Source of the DNA: an uncultured Rickettsiales bacterium
Lineage (GTDB): Bacteria; Pseudomonadota; Alphaproteobacteria; Rickettsiales; UBA1997
Length of the DNA: 64,000 bases
Assembly (NCBI GenBank): GCA_934747265.1
Contig: CAKVGI010000006.1
Span: forward strand, 1-64,000
Direction of reading: 5' to 3'
Shown here: positions 45,749 to 54,926 of the stretch, piece after piece
Numbering within the stretch: the first letter of the stretch is position 1
How the letters are laid out: the number at the start of each line of letters is the position of its first letter
Program-made: the position numbers and the translations under genes
Notes under the pieces: generated by a model
The model's input: the letters and a program-made list of their open reading frames with translations, nothing else
The model's database searches: none
What the model was told of the DNA's origin: nothing

Positions 45749-46762
45749 ATGAACGAAATAATAAAAAATAAAGAAAAAAATGAAGGTGATTCGCTAGAAA
45801 ATACTTTAAGGCCGTTGCATTTAAATGATTTTATAGGGCAACATGAAATTAAAGAAAACCTAAAAGTATTTATAGAATCAGCAAAAATTAGGCAAGAGAC
45901 ATTAGATCATACATTGTTTTATGGTCCGCCGGGGCTAGGAAAAACAACTTTATCTCAAATTATAGCTCATGAAATGGGTGTTGGCTTTAAAGGTACATCT
46001 GGTCCAATTATATCAAAAGCTGGCGATTTGGCCGCAATATTAACAAACTTGCAACCGAATGATATTTTATTTATAGACGAAATACACAGATTACATACAT
46101 CAGTTGAAGAGGTTTTGTATTCAGCAATGGAAGATTATAAACTTGATATAATTATTGGTGAAGGTCCAGCCGCTAGAACAATTAAAATAGATTTACCAAA
46201 ATTTACATTAGTTGGCGCAACAACTAGATTGGGATTGTTATCCAACCCATTAAGAGATAGATTTGGCATCCCTTTAAAACTTAATTTTTACTCATATGAT
46301 GAATTACAAAAAATAGTAGAAAGAGACTGTAGCATTTTAAATATTTCAATATCAAAAGAAGGAAGCTATGAAATAGCTAGAAGATCAAGAGGTACACCAA
46401 GAATAGCGATTAGATTACTAAAAAGAGTTAGAGATTTTGCAATAGTAGCGAAAAAACAAGAAATAGATTTAGAAATTGTAAAACTAGCATTAAAAAGATT
46501 AAATGTTGATGAAATAGGCTTAGATAGTTCCGATATTAGATATTTAAGATTTATAATAGAAAATTACAATGGTGGTCCCGTTGGTATTGATACAATTTCC
46601 GCTGGATTATCAGAAGAGAGAGATTCAATAGAAGATACTATTGAGCCATTTTTAATACAACAAGGCTTTATAAATAAAACGCCAAGAGGTAGAATTGCTA
46701 CACAAAATGCATATAAACATTTAAAAATAGATTTTAAACAAAGTAGTGGTGGGTTATTATAA
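45749..46762 (+). CDS. ruvB: Holliday junction helicase subunit RuvB
   Basis: AAA+ motor of branch migration. Walker A is YGPPGLGKTTLSQIIA (about 54-69), Walker B is ILFIDEIHRL (about 107-116), sensor motifs include GATTRLGLLSNPLRDRFG, and the C-terminal winged helix ends with FINKTPRGRIATQNAYKHL. The length of 337 is typical. It is the third gene of the ruvA operon, with the transglutaminase-like gene only 18 bases downstream. Confidence 0.97.
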   Translation: MNEIIKNKEKNEGDSLENTLRPLHLNDFIGQHEIKENLKVFIESAKIRQETLDHTLFYGPPGLGKTTLSQIIAHEMGVGFKGTSGPIISKAGDLAAILTNLQPNDILFIDEIHRLHTSVEEVLYSAMEDYKLDIIIGEGPAARTIKIDLPKFTLVGATTRLGLLSNPLRDRFGIPLKLNFYSYDELQKIVERDCSILNISISKEGSYEIARRSRGTPRIAIRLLKRVRDFAIVAKKQEIDLEIVKLALKRLNVDEIGLDSSDIRYLRFIIENYNGGPVGIDTISAGLSEERDSIEDTIEPFLIQQGFINKTPRGRIATQNAYKHLKIDFKQSSGGLL

Positions 46763-46780
46763 AAAATAAATTTATTTATT

Positions 46781-48115
46781 ATGGTAAAAATAATTTCTTT
46801 TATAATTTTATTTTTTGCATATCAAAATGCATTTGCAAATATGATTATTACTAATTTTAATGAAAAAATTAATTTTACTGATTATGGTAGAGAAGTTGAG
46901 ACTAGTATAAAGATTAGAATTAGCCTTGAAAGTAATAATCAATATTATAAAGAATGGAGATATATTTTTGATAAAAGATTAAAAGTTAATATTTTAGAAG
47001 CTAAGGTAATTGGAAAAAAATATAAAACATCTTTTAATAATAATGAATTAATATTTCAATTTGGCAATGCAGTAAACGGCGATTTATTTGAATTTAGATT
47101 TAAATATAGAATATATAATGAAAATACAATAAAATATATTAGAGACGAATTTGTATCAATTCCTTATTTTGCGAGTGGAGCCAATGGTAATATAGTTGTA
47201 AATATACCAAATAATCTGGCGGTTTATTCTTTAAATAGAAAATTTACACAAAATGGCAGTACTTATACTTGGAGAGGTACTGTACCAAAAAATGGATTTT
47301 CTGACTTTTTCTTTTTGACTTTAAAAAAAGCTAAATGGCAAGTAGAAATTTTAAGTGAAATAAGTTCAAACAAAAATATATCAAGCTTTGATATGATTAT
47401 TCCATTATATTTTAAAAATGGTAATAATAAAATTGAAAAATATATAGTAGAAGCTAATTATAATAATAATTTTGCAAAAATAATAGAGAGTCAAGATTCA
47501 ATAATTACAACTTTCAGAAATGCTGATAATTCATTATTTCAGGTAAAAGTTGATGCCATTTTAAGTAATGATTATGATAACAAAATATGGATTAAATTAA
47601 ATCCACAAAATTATTTAAAAATAGATAGAAGTTTATCTAATTATTTACAGAACATTATTTACCAAATAAGACAAAATACAAAAGAAGACGAATTATTATA
47701 TGTTATATTAGCTCAATGGGTAAATAAAAATGTTGAATATGACACAAATTACGTTGGAAAAGATTTAACTACAAAGGAAATTTTAGAAAAAAAGAAAGGC
47801 GTTTGTATACATTATGCACAATTATATAATGATTTATTAAGATCAGTTGGAATACCATCGGTAATAGTTTCTGGAATTAGTTATAATACAACGAATAATA
47901 AATTTGAAAATCACGCTTGGAATTTAGTCTACACAAACGGCGATTGGAGAGCAATAGACCCAACTTGGGGTTTATATTCTGGAATTTTACCAGTTTCTCA
48001 TATATTTTTATATTTTGAAAATAGACCAGTAATTAATTATACAACTTACTCTAATTCTTCAATTCATTTTAAAAGCAATATTCAAAAAAATATAAACTTT
48101 ATCAATGAGTATTAG
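46781..48115 (+). CDS. Secreted transglutaminase-like protein
   Basis: 444 residues with a signal peptide (VKIISFIILFFAYQNAFA). The N-terminal two thirds are beta-rich, like the DUF3857-type domain often fused to transglutaminase folds. The papain-like core lies at about 300-400, with Cys in KKGVCIHYAQLYNDLLR (about 342), His in NHAWNLVY (about 378) and Asp in AIDPTWGL (about 393), so the Cys-His-Asp triad is complete. Such proteins act as proteases or crosslinkers in the periplasm. Its last 14 bases overlap the 3' end of the convergent antiporter gene. Confidence 0.8.
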   Translation: MVKIISFIILFFAYQNAFANMIITNFNEKINFTDYGREVETSIKIRISLESNNQYYKEWRYIFDKRLKVNILEAKVIGKKYKTSFNNNELIFQFGNAVNGDLFEFRFKYRIYNENTIKYIRDEFVSIPYFASGANGNIVVNIPNNLAVYSLNRKFTQNGSTYTWRGTVPKNGFSDFFFLTLKKAKWQVEILSEISSNKNISSFDMIIPLYFKNGNNKIEKYIVEANYNNNFAKIIESQDSIITTFRNADNSLFQVKVDAILSNDYDNKIWIKLNPQNYLKIDRSLSNYLQNIIYQIRQNTKEDELLYVILAQWVNKNVEYDTNYVGKDLTTKEILEKKKGVCIHYAQLYNDLLRSVGIPSVIVSGISYNTTNNKFENHAWNLVYTNGDWRAIDPTWGLYSGILPVSHIFLYFENRPVINYTTYSNSSIHFKSNIQKNINFINEY

Positions 48116-49565
48116 ATGAAATAAAATCAATTATCATACTTCTAAAAGAAAATAAAGTATAGAAAACAGAAATTAATGTCATTTGTATCTTATAGTTAGA
48201 TACTATACCACCGCCCTGTTGTAATTTTTTTATAATTTGTTTTTCTTCCTCTATGTTATTAGTTTTTTTTCTTATGGTAATTATGATATGGGTAATATAA
48301 ACACCCAATAAGACAAATAATTCTAACATATTAATAAAATATAACACATTAAAATTGTTAAAATCCAAACTTAAAAATGAATAAAAATTCATAAATATAG
48401 GTAAAAACTCAGCTATAAAAAACAAATTAACTTTTAATTTTGAATATTTGTAAATTGTTCCAATACTTGTAGTATTTAACTTTAATAATTCAAATAACAC
48501 TGCCGAATAGGAAAGAATACTAATTGTAATTCCAAAAACTAATAATAAGAAATTAACGTATAATTTTGCTAATTCTTCTGCTGTATTAAGAAATAAAAAT
48601 TGAGAGAAAAATATTATAAAATTTAAAAATCCAAACAGTAAAATAAATTTTACACCATTTTTTATATATTTAAAATTCAAAAACAATAACAATAAGAATA
48701 TAACTATAAGGAAAAATCCAGAGTAGTAAAAATATAAACCAACATTACTAATATTATTATAAAAAACATAATACAAAACTTTTGTGAATAAAAATGTATT
48801 AAAAATAATAAAAGGAAATATTAATATTACAAGCATTGGTAATAAATCTTCATAATAAAATTTTTCTTTAAATACAAAGTATATTGGCCCCGATAAATTA
48901 ATTAAAATTAATAAAAACAAAATAACCAACAGCCAATATATCTCAATATTTTCTAATTTTGATATATTTTGAAATGTAAATAAATTGTTTTCATTATAAA
49001 TAAAATAAAATCCAAGAATGCAAAGAAAAATCATACTTGAAATAAAACTAATTGTTAAAACAATAGAATAATCTTTTCTAAAATCCTTTAAATCTGGATT
49101 TGTTATTAAGAAGTAAGAATAAATTAGCACCAAAGTATACAATAACAAACTAACAACAATATCGTGAGAAAAAGACAAAAATATATATAATATATACAAA
49201 CAAGCAATTTGTTGGTTATATAAAACGTACTTATCAGATAAGTTTAATAAATTGAAAGAATCTTGAAATAAATAATTTAAGTAAAAAATCATAACCGCCA
49301 TAGTTATACCAAAAGATAAATTAAACGGTTCAGAGGAAAAAATTATAGGTATATTTCTAGAAATTGAAAATAATCTTATATAATTTATACCATTAAAAGA
49401 ATAAAGAATTACAAGTAATACACAAAACGCAAGAATAGTCCCATAAGTAAAATTATTTATTTTTTTTTGTAGTCCAAAATTTTCATTGGTGAAAAAACTA
49501 TTTAATAATCCAATAAAAGGAACTATTAAAATCATTGCGAATATAAAATTATAAACAAACTGCAT
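48102..49565 (-). CDS. Degenerate MrpD/NuoN-like ion-translocating membrane protein
   Basis: 487 residues with about 14 hydrophobic helices, a size and topology like MrpA/MrpD and NuoL/M/N proteins. The membrane glutamate usually found in TM5 is not evident (the corresponding region reads HDIVVSLLLYTLV), so the proton path may be changed. It is last of five genes and follows the other MrpD-like gene by five bases. The family is inferred from the cluster. It overlaps the convergent transglutaminase gene by 14 bases, leaving no room for a separate terminator. Confidence 0.6.
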   Translation of the reverse strand: MQFVYNFIFAMILIVPFIGLLNSFFTNENFGLQKKINNFTYGTILAFCVLLVILYSFNGINYIRLFSISRNIPIIFSSEPFNLSFGITMAVMIFYLNYLFQDSFNLLNLSDKYVLYNQQIACLYILYIFLSFSHDIVVSLLLYTLVLIYSYFLITNPDLKDFRKDYSIVLTISFISSMIFLCILGFYFIYNENNLFTFQNISKLENIEIYWLLVILFLLILINLSGPIYFVFKEKFYYEDLLPMLVILIFPFIIFNTFLFTKVLYYVFYNNISNVGLYFYYSGFFLIVIFLLLLFLNFKYIKNGVKFILLFGFLNFIIFFSQFLFLNTAEELAKLYVNFLLLVFGITISILSYSAVLFELLKLNTTSIGTIYKYSKLKVNLFFIAEFLPIFMNFYSFLSLDFNNFNVLYFINMLELFVLLGVYITHIIITIRKKTNNIEEEKQIIKKLQQGGGIVSNYKIQMTLISVFYTLFSFRSMIIDFISSNTH

Positions 49566-49570
49566 ACCAA

Positions 49571-51037
49571 TTACCTTACATTAGATAAAAAATCAAATAA
49601 AATATTACTTATAATACCCTCAGAAAACGAGACAAAAAGTATTAATAAAAATATAATTAAAATAGCCAACATATAATTTGTCTTCATAGAAATTTTATTA
49701 TCCAAAGATAAATATATATGCTCATCATGAACTTCTTTATAAAAAACAAAATAATATCTATTAAACAGCAATATTATGCTTACTTTTTCCACTAAAAATG
49801 GTATAAATAAAAAATAATTTTTGCTAATAATTGTTGATAAAATATAATTCCAAGAAGAATTAAATCCAAAAGCTATTGGAAAACCAAGCTTTGATAAAAG
49901 TATAAAATATATTATATATCTGTAATTATAGAAGGAATATAATACAGGCACATCTGATTTTTTAAACACATATATTAGCAAAGCAACTATTATATAAAAT
50001 AAAAAATCTATCAATGTATGATTTATTAAAAATGAAAAAATACCAATAAAGCTATATTGATTATTCAAGCCGATTAATATTAGAATATAACCAAGCATTA
50101 TCAACGAAAAACTATAAATCGTAGGCAAAAGATTTTTTCTTTCATATACTTTATAAGCATTATAAATAACCAGAGCCGAGCCAATAAAATAAAATAAAAA
50201 ATCCACATGAAAAATATTAAAAATGGTATTTATATCAAATAATGTAAAAATAAATCTATACAATAAATATATTCCTATAATAATATCTGAAAATAAAATA
50301 TTTATAAATAATAAATTAGCTATCTCAGACGCTTTTGATACGCCAGAAAAATAAAAATTAAACGAAAAAAATTTAAGCGATAAAGCGATTAAAAATACAA
50401 AAATTGATGCATTATATATATAATTATTTTCAACAACAGAAAGATTTTGCATTATAAAATCTATATCAGCAGAGCCAAACGTAAAAAACACTATAAAAAT
50501 AAAAAACATAAAAAATATAGATCCCAAAACGCCATAATTATAGTACTTATAAGCAACTTTGGTATAACTAATTTGTTTATAATCAGACATTAAATTATAT
50601 AAGCTGAAAGAATATAGTTCAGTATAAATGTATATATTGAATATATTATTACTTGTTAAAATACCGCAAATAGCAAAATAATTTATTAAATATATAGCAA
50701 AAAAGAAATTTAGTTTTTTAGTATAAATCATGCTATCATCAAAAAACATAAACAATATCAACTTTGTGAAAAAAATCAATATTATAAACAATAGAGTTGA
50801 TAGATCTATCCTAAACTCACCCATCAAAAACAATATATTATTGTCAATTTTATTTTGTATAACAGCGTTTGGAAGAATTTCTGGTATTAAATAAAAACTC
50901 AACATTAATATAAAAGATACAGCTGATATACTTATAATTGTATTTGTAGCCTTATAATTTTGTAATATATTTATACCAGAAAATATCAATGGAATAAATA
51001 AAAAACAATATGGCAAGTTAATTAGATCCGTTATCAT
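49571..51037 (-). CDS. mnhD: MrpD/MnhD-like antiporter subunit
   Basis: 488 residues, about 14 membrane helices. NNIFNIYIYTELYSFSLYNL (about 131-150) matches the TM5 region with the conserved Glu of MrpD and NuoL/M/N. ALSLKFFSFNFYFSGVSKAS (about 218-237) matches the TM7 Lys region that normally reads 'LKxPxFPxHxWLP'. The family forms the proton/sodium channel of multisubunit antiporters. It overlaps the MnhC-like gene by 20 bases. The sequence is diverged, but the key Glu and Lys are kept. Confidence 0.72.
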   Translation of the reverse strand: MITDLINLPYCFLFIPLIFSGINILQNYKATNTIISISAVSFILMLSFYLIPEILPNAVIQNKIDNNILFLMGEFRIDLSTLLFIILIFFTKLILFMFFDDSMIYTKKLNFFFAIYLINYFAICGILTSNNIFNIYIYTELYSFSLYNLMSDYKQISYTKVAYKYYNYGVLGSIFFMFFIFIVFFTFGSADIDFIMQNLSVVENNYIYNASIFVFLIALSLKFFSFNFYFSGVSKASEIANLLFINILFSDIIIGIYLLYRFIFTLFDINTIFNIFHVDFLFYFIGSALVIYNAYKVYERKNLLPTIYSFSLIMLGYILILIGLNNQYSFIGIFSFLINHTLIDFLFYIIVALLIYVFKKSDVPVLYSFYNYRYIIYFILLSKLGFPIAFGFNSSWNYILSTIISKNYFLFIPFLVEKVSIILLFNRYYFVFYKEVHDEHIYLSLDNKISMKTNYMLAILIIFLLILFVSFSEGIISNILFDFLSNVR

Positions 51038-52055
51038 CGTCTTCCTTCTTGTTGTTATTTCTTTTTCCGTTTTTTATAGCTTCTATTCTTTCTTTTATTT
51101 TATTAACATTTTCTTTTATTTTTTCATCATTGTCAAAATCTTCTTCGTCTTCTTGAATATCTAAACCCTGTATCGCTTTTTCAAAGTCAAAATCAGTATT
51201 ATTTTGTTTATCTCCAAAAATTTTCTTAGCTATATTATCTCTATCAGTTTTATCATTTAATTTTATATTTTCAATACTTGGAGAATCATTCTTTATATTA
51301 TATTCAATGATACCTTCTTTATTGTCTGTATTATCATTTACATCATCATTTTCTTCATTAAATGGCTCTACATCTATATTTTCTATTTTATTTTCCATTT
51401 TGCCATCGTCATTATCTATATTTTTTTCTTTATCGCTATCATTTATTTCTTCTATACTATTATTTTCTTCTTCATTTTCGCCTTTATCTTCGCTATCTTT
51501 TTTCTCGTTTTTCTTTTCGTTGTCCTCATCTTCTTCGGCATTCTCATCTTCTTCATCTTCTTCTTCCCATTCTTCATCTTCATCTTCCTCATATTCTTCA
51601 TTATCCCCCTCATCCTCATCATTATCATCATCTAAGACTTCATACTGGTTGGTTTCATCTATTTCATCATTCGTATCTTCTGTTTCCATATTATTTTCTT
51701 CATCTTCTATTTCTTCCATATCATCGTCATCATAATCATAATCGTAATCATCATATAATTCATCTTCATCTTTCAAATATCTATTTTTTACCAATAGATT
51801 ATTTACTATACTTATTCCGGTAATCAATGTTAATAAAAAATTAATAAAAATTATAATAAAAATTGGAAATAATATAGTTTCAAAATTTTTAATAACCAGT
51901 ATATATATTATAAATGTAATCAACAACAGATAAACAAATGATAAATCCATCATTTTTTTAATCGGTTTTTCTCTAACAAAGAATACTATCATAGCTACCC
52001 CTATAACAAATAGGAGACACAATGACACGAATATTCTAAAATCCATTATATTCAT
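51018..52055 (-). CDS. mnhC: MnhC/NuoK-like subunit with a long acidic C-terminal tail
   Basis: 345 residues. Residues 1-92 hold three membrane helices (about 6-27, 38-57 and 60-88), the usual MnhC/NuoK arrangement. Residues 95-345 form an extended, highly acidic Asp/Glu/Asn tail (runs such as DDYDYDYDDDDMEEIEDE) that no MnhC has in its standard form. It starts with ATGA overlapping the previous stop, implying translational coupling, and overlaps the MrpD gene downstream. The acidic region lacks recognisable motifs and may bind cations or simply be disordered. The opposite-strand frames here are mirror artefacts. Confidence 0.65.
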   Translation of the reverse strand: MNIMDFRIFVSLCLLFVIGVAMIVFFVREKPIKKMMDLSFVYLLLITFIIYILVIKNFETILFPIFIIIFINFLLTLITGISIVNNLLVKNRYLKDEDELYDDYDYDYDDDDMEEIEDEENNMETEDTNDEIDETNQYEVLDDDNDEDEGDNEEYEEDEDEEWEEEDEEDENAEEDEDNEKKNEKKDSEDKGENEEENNSIEEINDSDKEKNIDNDDGKMENKIENIDVEPFNEENDDVNDNTDNKEGIIEYNIKNDSPSIENIKLNDKTDRDNIAKKIFGDKQNNTDFDFEKAIQGLDIQEDEEDFDNDEKIKENVNKIKERIEAIKNGKRNNNKKEDDDNGSN

Positions 52056-52345
52056 AAAATGAAAGGTATATTAAAATTTAATAAAATCATTAACACATAT
52101 ATCAAAAAAATTACAAACAATCCCAATAATATTTTTCCAAAAGCTTTAAAAATTACAAGATTTTTAGGAGTAATAGTTTTATGTCTCAAAAAAGATAGAA
52201 TATAAGCAAGCAAAAAATATAATAAAGATACAGCAAAGCTATAAAAACCCATAACCCTATAACTTGTAATAGAAAAAAATCCAAACAAGAGTAAAAACGG
52301 TATAAAAAATGACATCATCATTCTAAGTATCAAATCACCTTTCAT
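52052..52345 (-). CDS. MnhB-like small membrane subunit
   Basis: 97 residues with three helices, starting MKGDLILRMMMSFFIPFLLLFG. This matches the MnhB/MrpB opening ('iLr....ll.Pl.llfGl'). The usual GHxxPGGGFxGG block that follows is missing, so it is a reduced relative. It overlaps the upstream gene by 11 bases and the MnhC-like gene by 4, which is how Mrp subunits are typically packed. Confidence 0.5.
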   Translation of the reverse strand: MKGDLILRMMMSFFIPFLLLFGFFSITSYRVMGFYSFAVSLLYFLLAYILSFLRHKTITPKNLVIFKAFGKILLGLFVIFLIYVLMILLNFNIPFIL

Positions 52346-52922
52346 CTTCGTTCTCCCTATTAAAAAAGTATAAAACTATCACCATACATACATATAATAT
52401 AATTATATGGGTTAACTTTTGAAAAATTTTATTTTGATTTAGTAAAGCTATATTTTCTTGATATTCAATATACTGTTTTGAATAAGAACTTTTATAATTT
52501 TTTATATCAAAATTATTCAATTCAACATTATCCCTAATTACATATTCGCTTTGCGTTTTATTAATTTTATAAAAATTTAAACCTATTATTGTAAACATAA
52601 TTAATATTGTTAAAATAGATAGATTTAGCTTTAAATTAATTTTTGTTTTATCTTTTACATAATTATCATCATAATCATTGTGCAAATTAAAAATAAAAAA
52701 TATGACAGCGAACAAGAAAAATATACTTATAACCAAAAACTCACCTAAATGAATTTGTTGAACAATAACAGTTGAAGCTATAAAAATAACTAAAAGTATA
52801 CTAACAAACAAGCTCAAAAAAACATTATATATATTTTTTACAAACAATAAAGAAGAAAACACCAACATCATCAATATAAATATAAGTGGTATATCAAATA
52901 TTGTAAATAAAAAATTAAACAT
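52335..52922 (-). CDS. First gene of the Mrp-like operon, MbhD/DUF4040-like
   Basis: About 195 residues from the ATG at 52922 (MFNFLFTIFDIPLIF); a start nine codons earlier is possible. Four or five membrane helices. The early segment LLVIFIASTVIVQQIHLGEFLVIS resembles the MbhD/DUF4040 domain found in Mrp systems, although NuoJ is an alternative. It is followed by MnhB-, MnhC- and two MrpD-like genes. MrpE, F and G homologues are not seen in the cluster or elsewhere in the window. Confidence 0.45.
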   Translation of the reverse strand: MFNFLFTIFDIPLIFILMMLVFSSLLFVKNIYNVFLSLFVSILLVIFIASTVIVQQIHLGEFLVISIFFLFAVIFFIFNLHNDYDDNYVKDKTKINLKLNLSILTILIMFTIIGLNFYKINKTQSEYVIRDNVELNNFDIKNYKSSYSKQYIEYQENIALLNQNKIFQKLTHIIILYVCMVIVLYFFNRENEDER

Positions 52923-53134
52923 TCCATAATAACATTTTGAATTACACAAATCTTATAATTATTTTTTTAAACATCAAATGTTTTTTAAAATATTTTACAT
53001 TATTTTTTAATATTTAGAGTTAAAAGAAATTATTGTAATTAAATATTCTTATAAAAATTTTTAATTTATTAATTTTTTCTTTACAAACATAAAAATATAT
53101 TTTATAATATTTTTAACTTAATATTATTATAAAA

Positions 53135-54091
53135 ATGTCTCAAATAATAAATAAATTATTTGTTTTGGATTATAATGACACAATAGTGCTTGGTATTGAA
53201 AAAGTAATTGAAGATTTTTGTATCGCATTTTTTGGCAAAGATATATACGAAAAGATTAAATTAATAGAAAGAAGCAAAGGTAATAATATACTTGATAGAT
53301 ATGTGAAAGATGAGAGTTTTACCTTAAATGTAGAACAACTTAAAAAATATTGGAATAATTTTGAAAAATCTGAATTTTTTACAGTCTTAAACAATAACAA
53401 ACATACAGCTGAGAAAATAGCTAGTATAATAAACGAAGATTTATCAAGCATTAAAGAAAATGATAATTTAAAGAGTTTTTGTTGCAATAAAATATTATAT
53501 CCACTAATTGCCATGTATAATGTTCACATCACGGGTGTTAGGCCAGAAGATTCTTTTAAAACATTTATGCAAAAACATAGCAATAAAAATGATGAACTTA
53601 TAATAATTAATACAGGTGGACCACAATGCTCTATTGAAAATGAACTAATAGAATACATTAATTTAGACAATAAGAAGTATGGATATTTAAAATATTTCAC
53701 AGTAAATAAATTAATATTTGGCTGTAATGAATTATCTTGCAAAAGAGATTCCGATAGAATACAAAAATTAACAGAGGAATTAAAAAATAGAGGATACAAA
53801 ATAAGTAAAAACACGGAAATTATATTAATAGGTGATACAAAGAAAGATATTGATAATTTTGAGGAAATAGACAGGCAATTTTTTCCAAGAAGTAAAATAT
53901 TTATTTTAACAAGAAGAATTGATTGGACAGACGATTTAATGACCAGAAAAGAAAAACATAAAGAAAAGGCAGAAAAAGTAGACAAAGAATTAGAAGCAAT
54001 AGAGGAAAGAAGAAAAGAACTTCAAGATATCATAAAACCAAACGATAAAGATAAGAAATTAGCAAAAGACTTCAATGAAATCTCTATATAA
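53135..54091 (+). CDS. HAD-superfamily-like protein with altered motif I
   Basis: 318 residues. HAD motifs can be traced. Motif I is FVLDYNDTIV (Asp12, with Asn14 where the second Asp normally is), motif II is LIIINTGG, a motif-III Lys is probably in SCKRDSDRIQ, and motif IV is EIILIGDTKKDIDNF. An insert (about 40-130) acts as cap domain. The last 50 residues form a charged coiled coil (RKEKHKEKAEKVDKELEAIE). Loss of the motif-I acid/base Asp usually slows or abolishes phosphatase activity, so it may bind rather than hydrolyse its substrate. It stands alone and is convergent with pth. Confidence 0.6.
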   Translation: MSQIINKLFVLDYNDTIVLGIEKVIEDFCIAFFGKDIYEKIKLIERSKGNNILDRYVKDESFTLNVEQLKKYWNNFEKSEFFTVLNNNKHTAEKIASIINEDLSSIKENDNLKSFCCNKILYPLIAMYNVHITGVRPEDSFKTFMQKHSNKNDELIIINTGGPQCSIENELIEYINLDNKKYGYLKYFTVNKLIFGCNELSCKRDSDRIQKLTEELKNRGYKISKNTEIILIGDTKKDIDNFEEIDRQFFPRSKIFILTRRIDWTDDLMTRKEKHKEKAEKVDKELEAIEERRKELQDIIKPNDKDKKLAKDFNEISI

Positions 54092-54100
54092 TTTCAAACT

Positions 54101-54670
54101 TTAAGATTTTTTTAAAACATTAGTCAAAAATAGATCTCTATTTGTAATCAATAAATTTGCATTACTTACAATTCTATCACATATATTTTCAAGTTTTACT
54201 CTTTCATCTTCTGTAAATTTATTTAATACAAAATTTATAACATCATTATCAAAATTTGGTCTCCCTATACCAATTCTAACCCTATTATAATTTTTACCAA
54301 TCATTTCATCTATACTTTTAATTCCATTATGTCCAGCCGAACCACAACCATTTTTAAGTCTCATTTTCCCAAGAGCTAAATCCATATCATCTTGAAAAAC
54401 ATAAATATTTTGTAGTGGTATTTTATAGAATTTTGATACCTCTGAAACAGCAATTCCAGATTTATTCATATATGTTTGTGGTTTAATCAAAATAACTTTC
54501 TCACCATTTATAGTTCCTGTAAAAATTTCTGAATGAAATTTCTTGCTCTGATAAATAAAACCATATTCCCTCATCATTTTATCAGCAACTATAAATCCAA
54601 CATTATGTCTTGTATTATTATACTCTTCCCCAATATTCCCTAAACCAACAAATAAATGCATTATTTTCAT
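54101..54670 (-). CDS. pth: Peptidyl-tRNA hydrolase
   Basis: Releases tRNA from prematurely dissociated peptidyl-tRNA. The catalytic His22 is in NTRHNVGFIVAD, the N-terminal block is FVGLGNIGEEY, and the conserved MNKSG and QDDMDLALGKMRLKNGCGSAGHNGIKSI stretches follow (given here in parts). The length of 189 is typical. An ATG three codons further in gives a start closer to most homologues. Convergent with the HAD-like gene, 9 bases apart. Confidence 0.95.
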   Translation of the reverse strand: MKIMHLFVGLGNIGEEYNNTRHNVGFIVADKMMREYGFIYQSKKFHSEIFTGTINGEKVILIKPQTYMNKSGIAVSEVSKFYKIPLQNIYVFQDDMDLALGKMRLKNGCGSAGHNGIKSIDEMIGKNYNRVRIGIGRPNFDNDVINFVLNKFTEDERVKLENICDRIVSNANLLITNRDLFLTNVLKKS

Positions 54671-54870
54671 TTTATGAATTATAGTTAAATATTAAAAAAT
54701 ATTTAAAATAAGTCAAACTATTTTTAAATATCCCCACCCATTTTTTACCATCCTTCATTAATCATCAATTAATCTTATCAACAAAAAAGAAATAAAAAGA
54801 AAAATATAAAACTTTAAAATTCAGAAATTCATTAAAATATAACTTTTTTCTCATATTTAGCAATTTTTTA

Positions 54871-54898
54871 TTGACTTTAACCCATTTTGCAATACAAT
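54871..54898 (+). promoter_or_regulatory. Promoter of the first tandem paralogue, TTGACT-16-TACAAT
   Basis: TTGACT at 54871-54876 and TACAAT at 54893-54898, spacer 16. The same pair with the same spacing and nearly identical flanks lies ahead of the second paralogue, so both copies carried their promoter along. Confidence 0.7.
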
Positions 54899-54926
54899 TA
54901 TTTTATATAAAACAAAAATGATAAAA

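Noticed and set aside
51307..51823. Ser-rich and His/Leu-rich open frames opposite the acidic tail of the MnhC-like gene
   Set aside because: They are antisense images of repetitive Asp/Glu codons (GAT/GAA read as ATC/TTC). There is no promoter or start signal.
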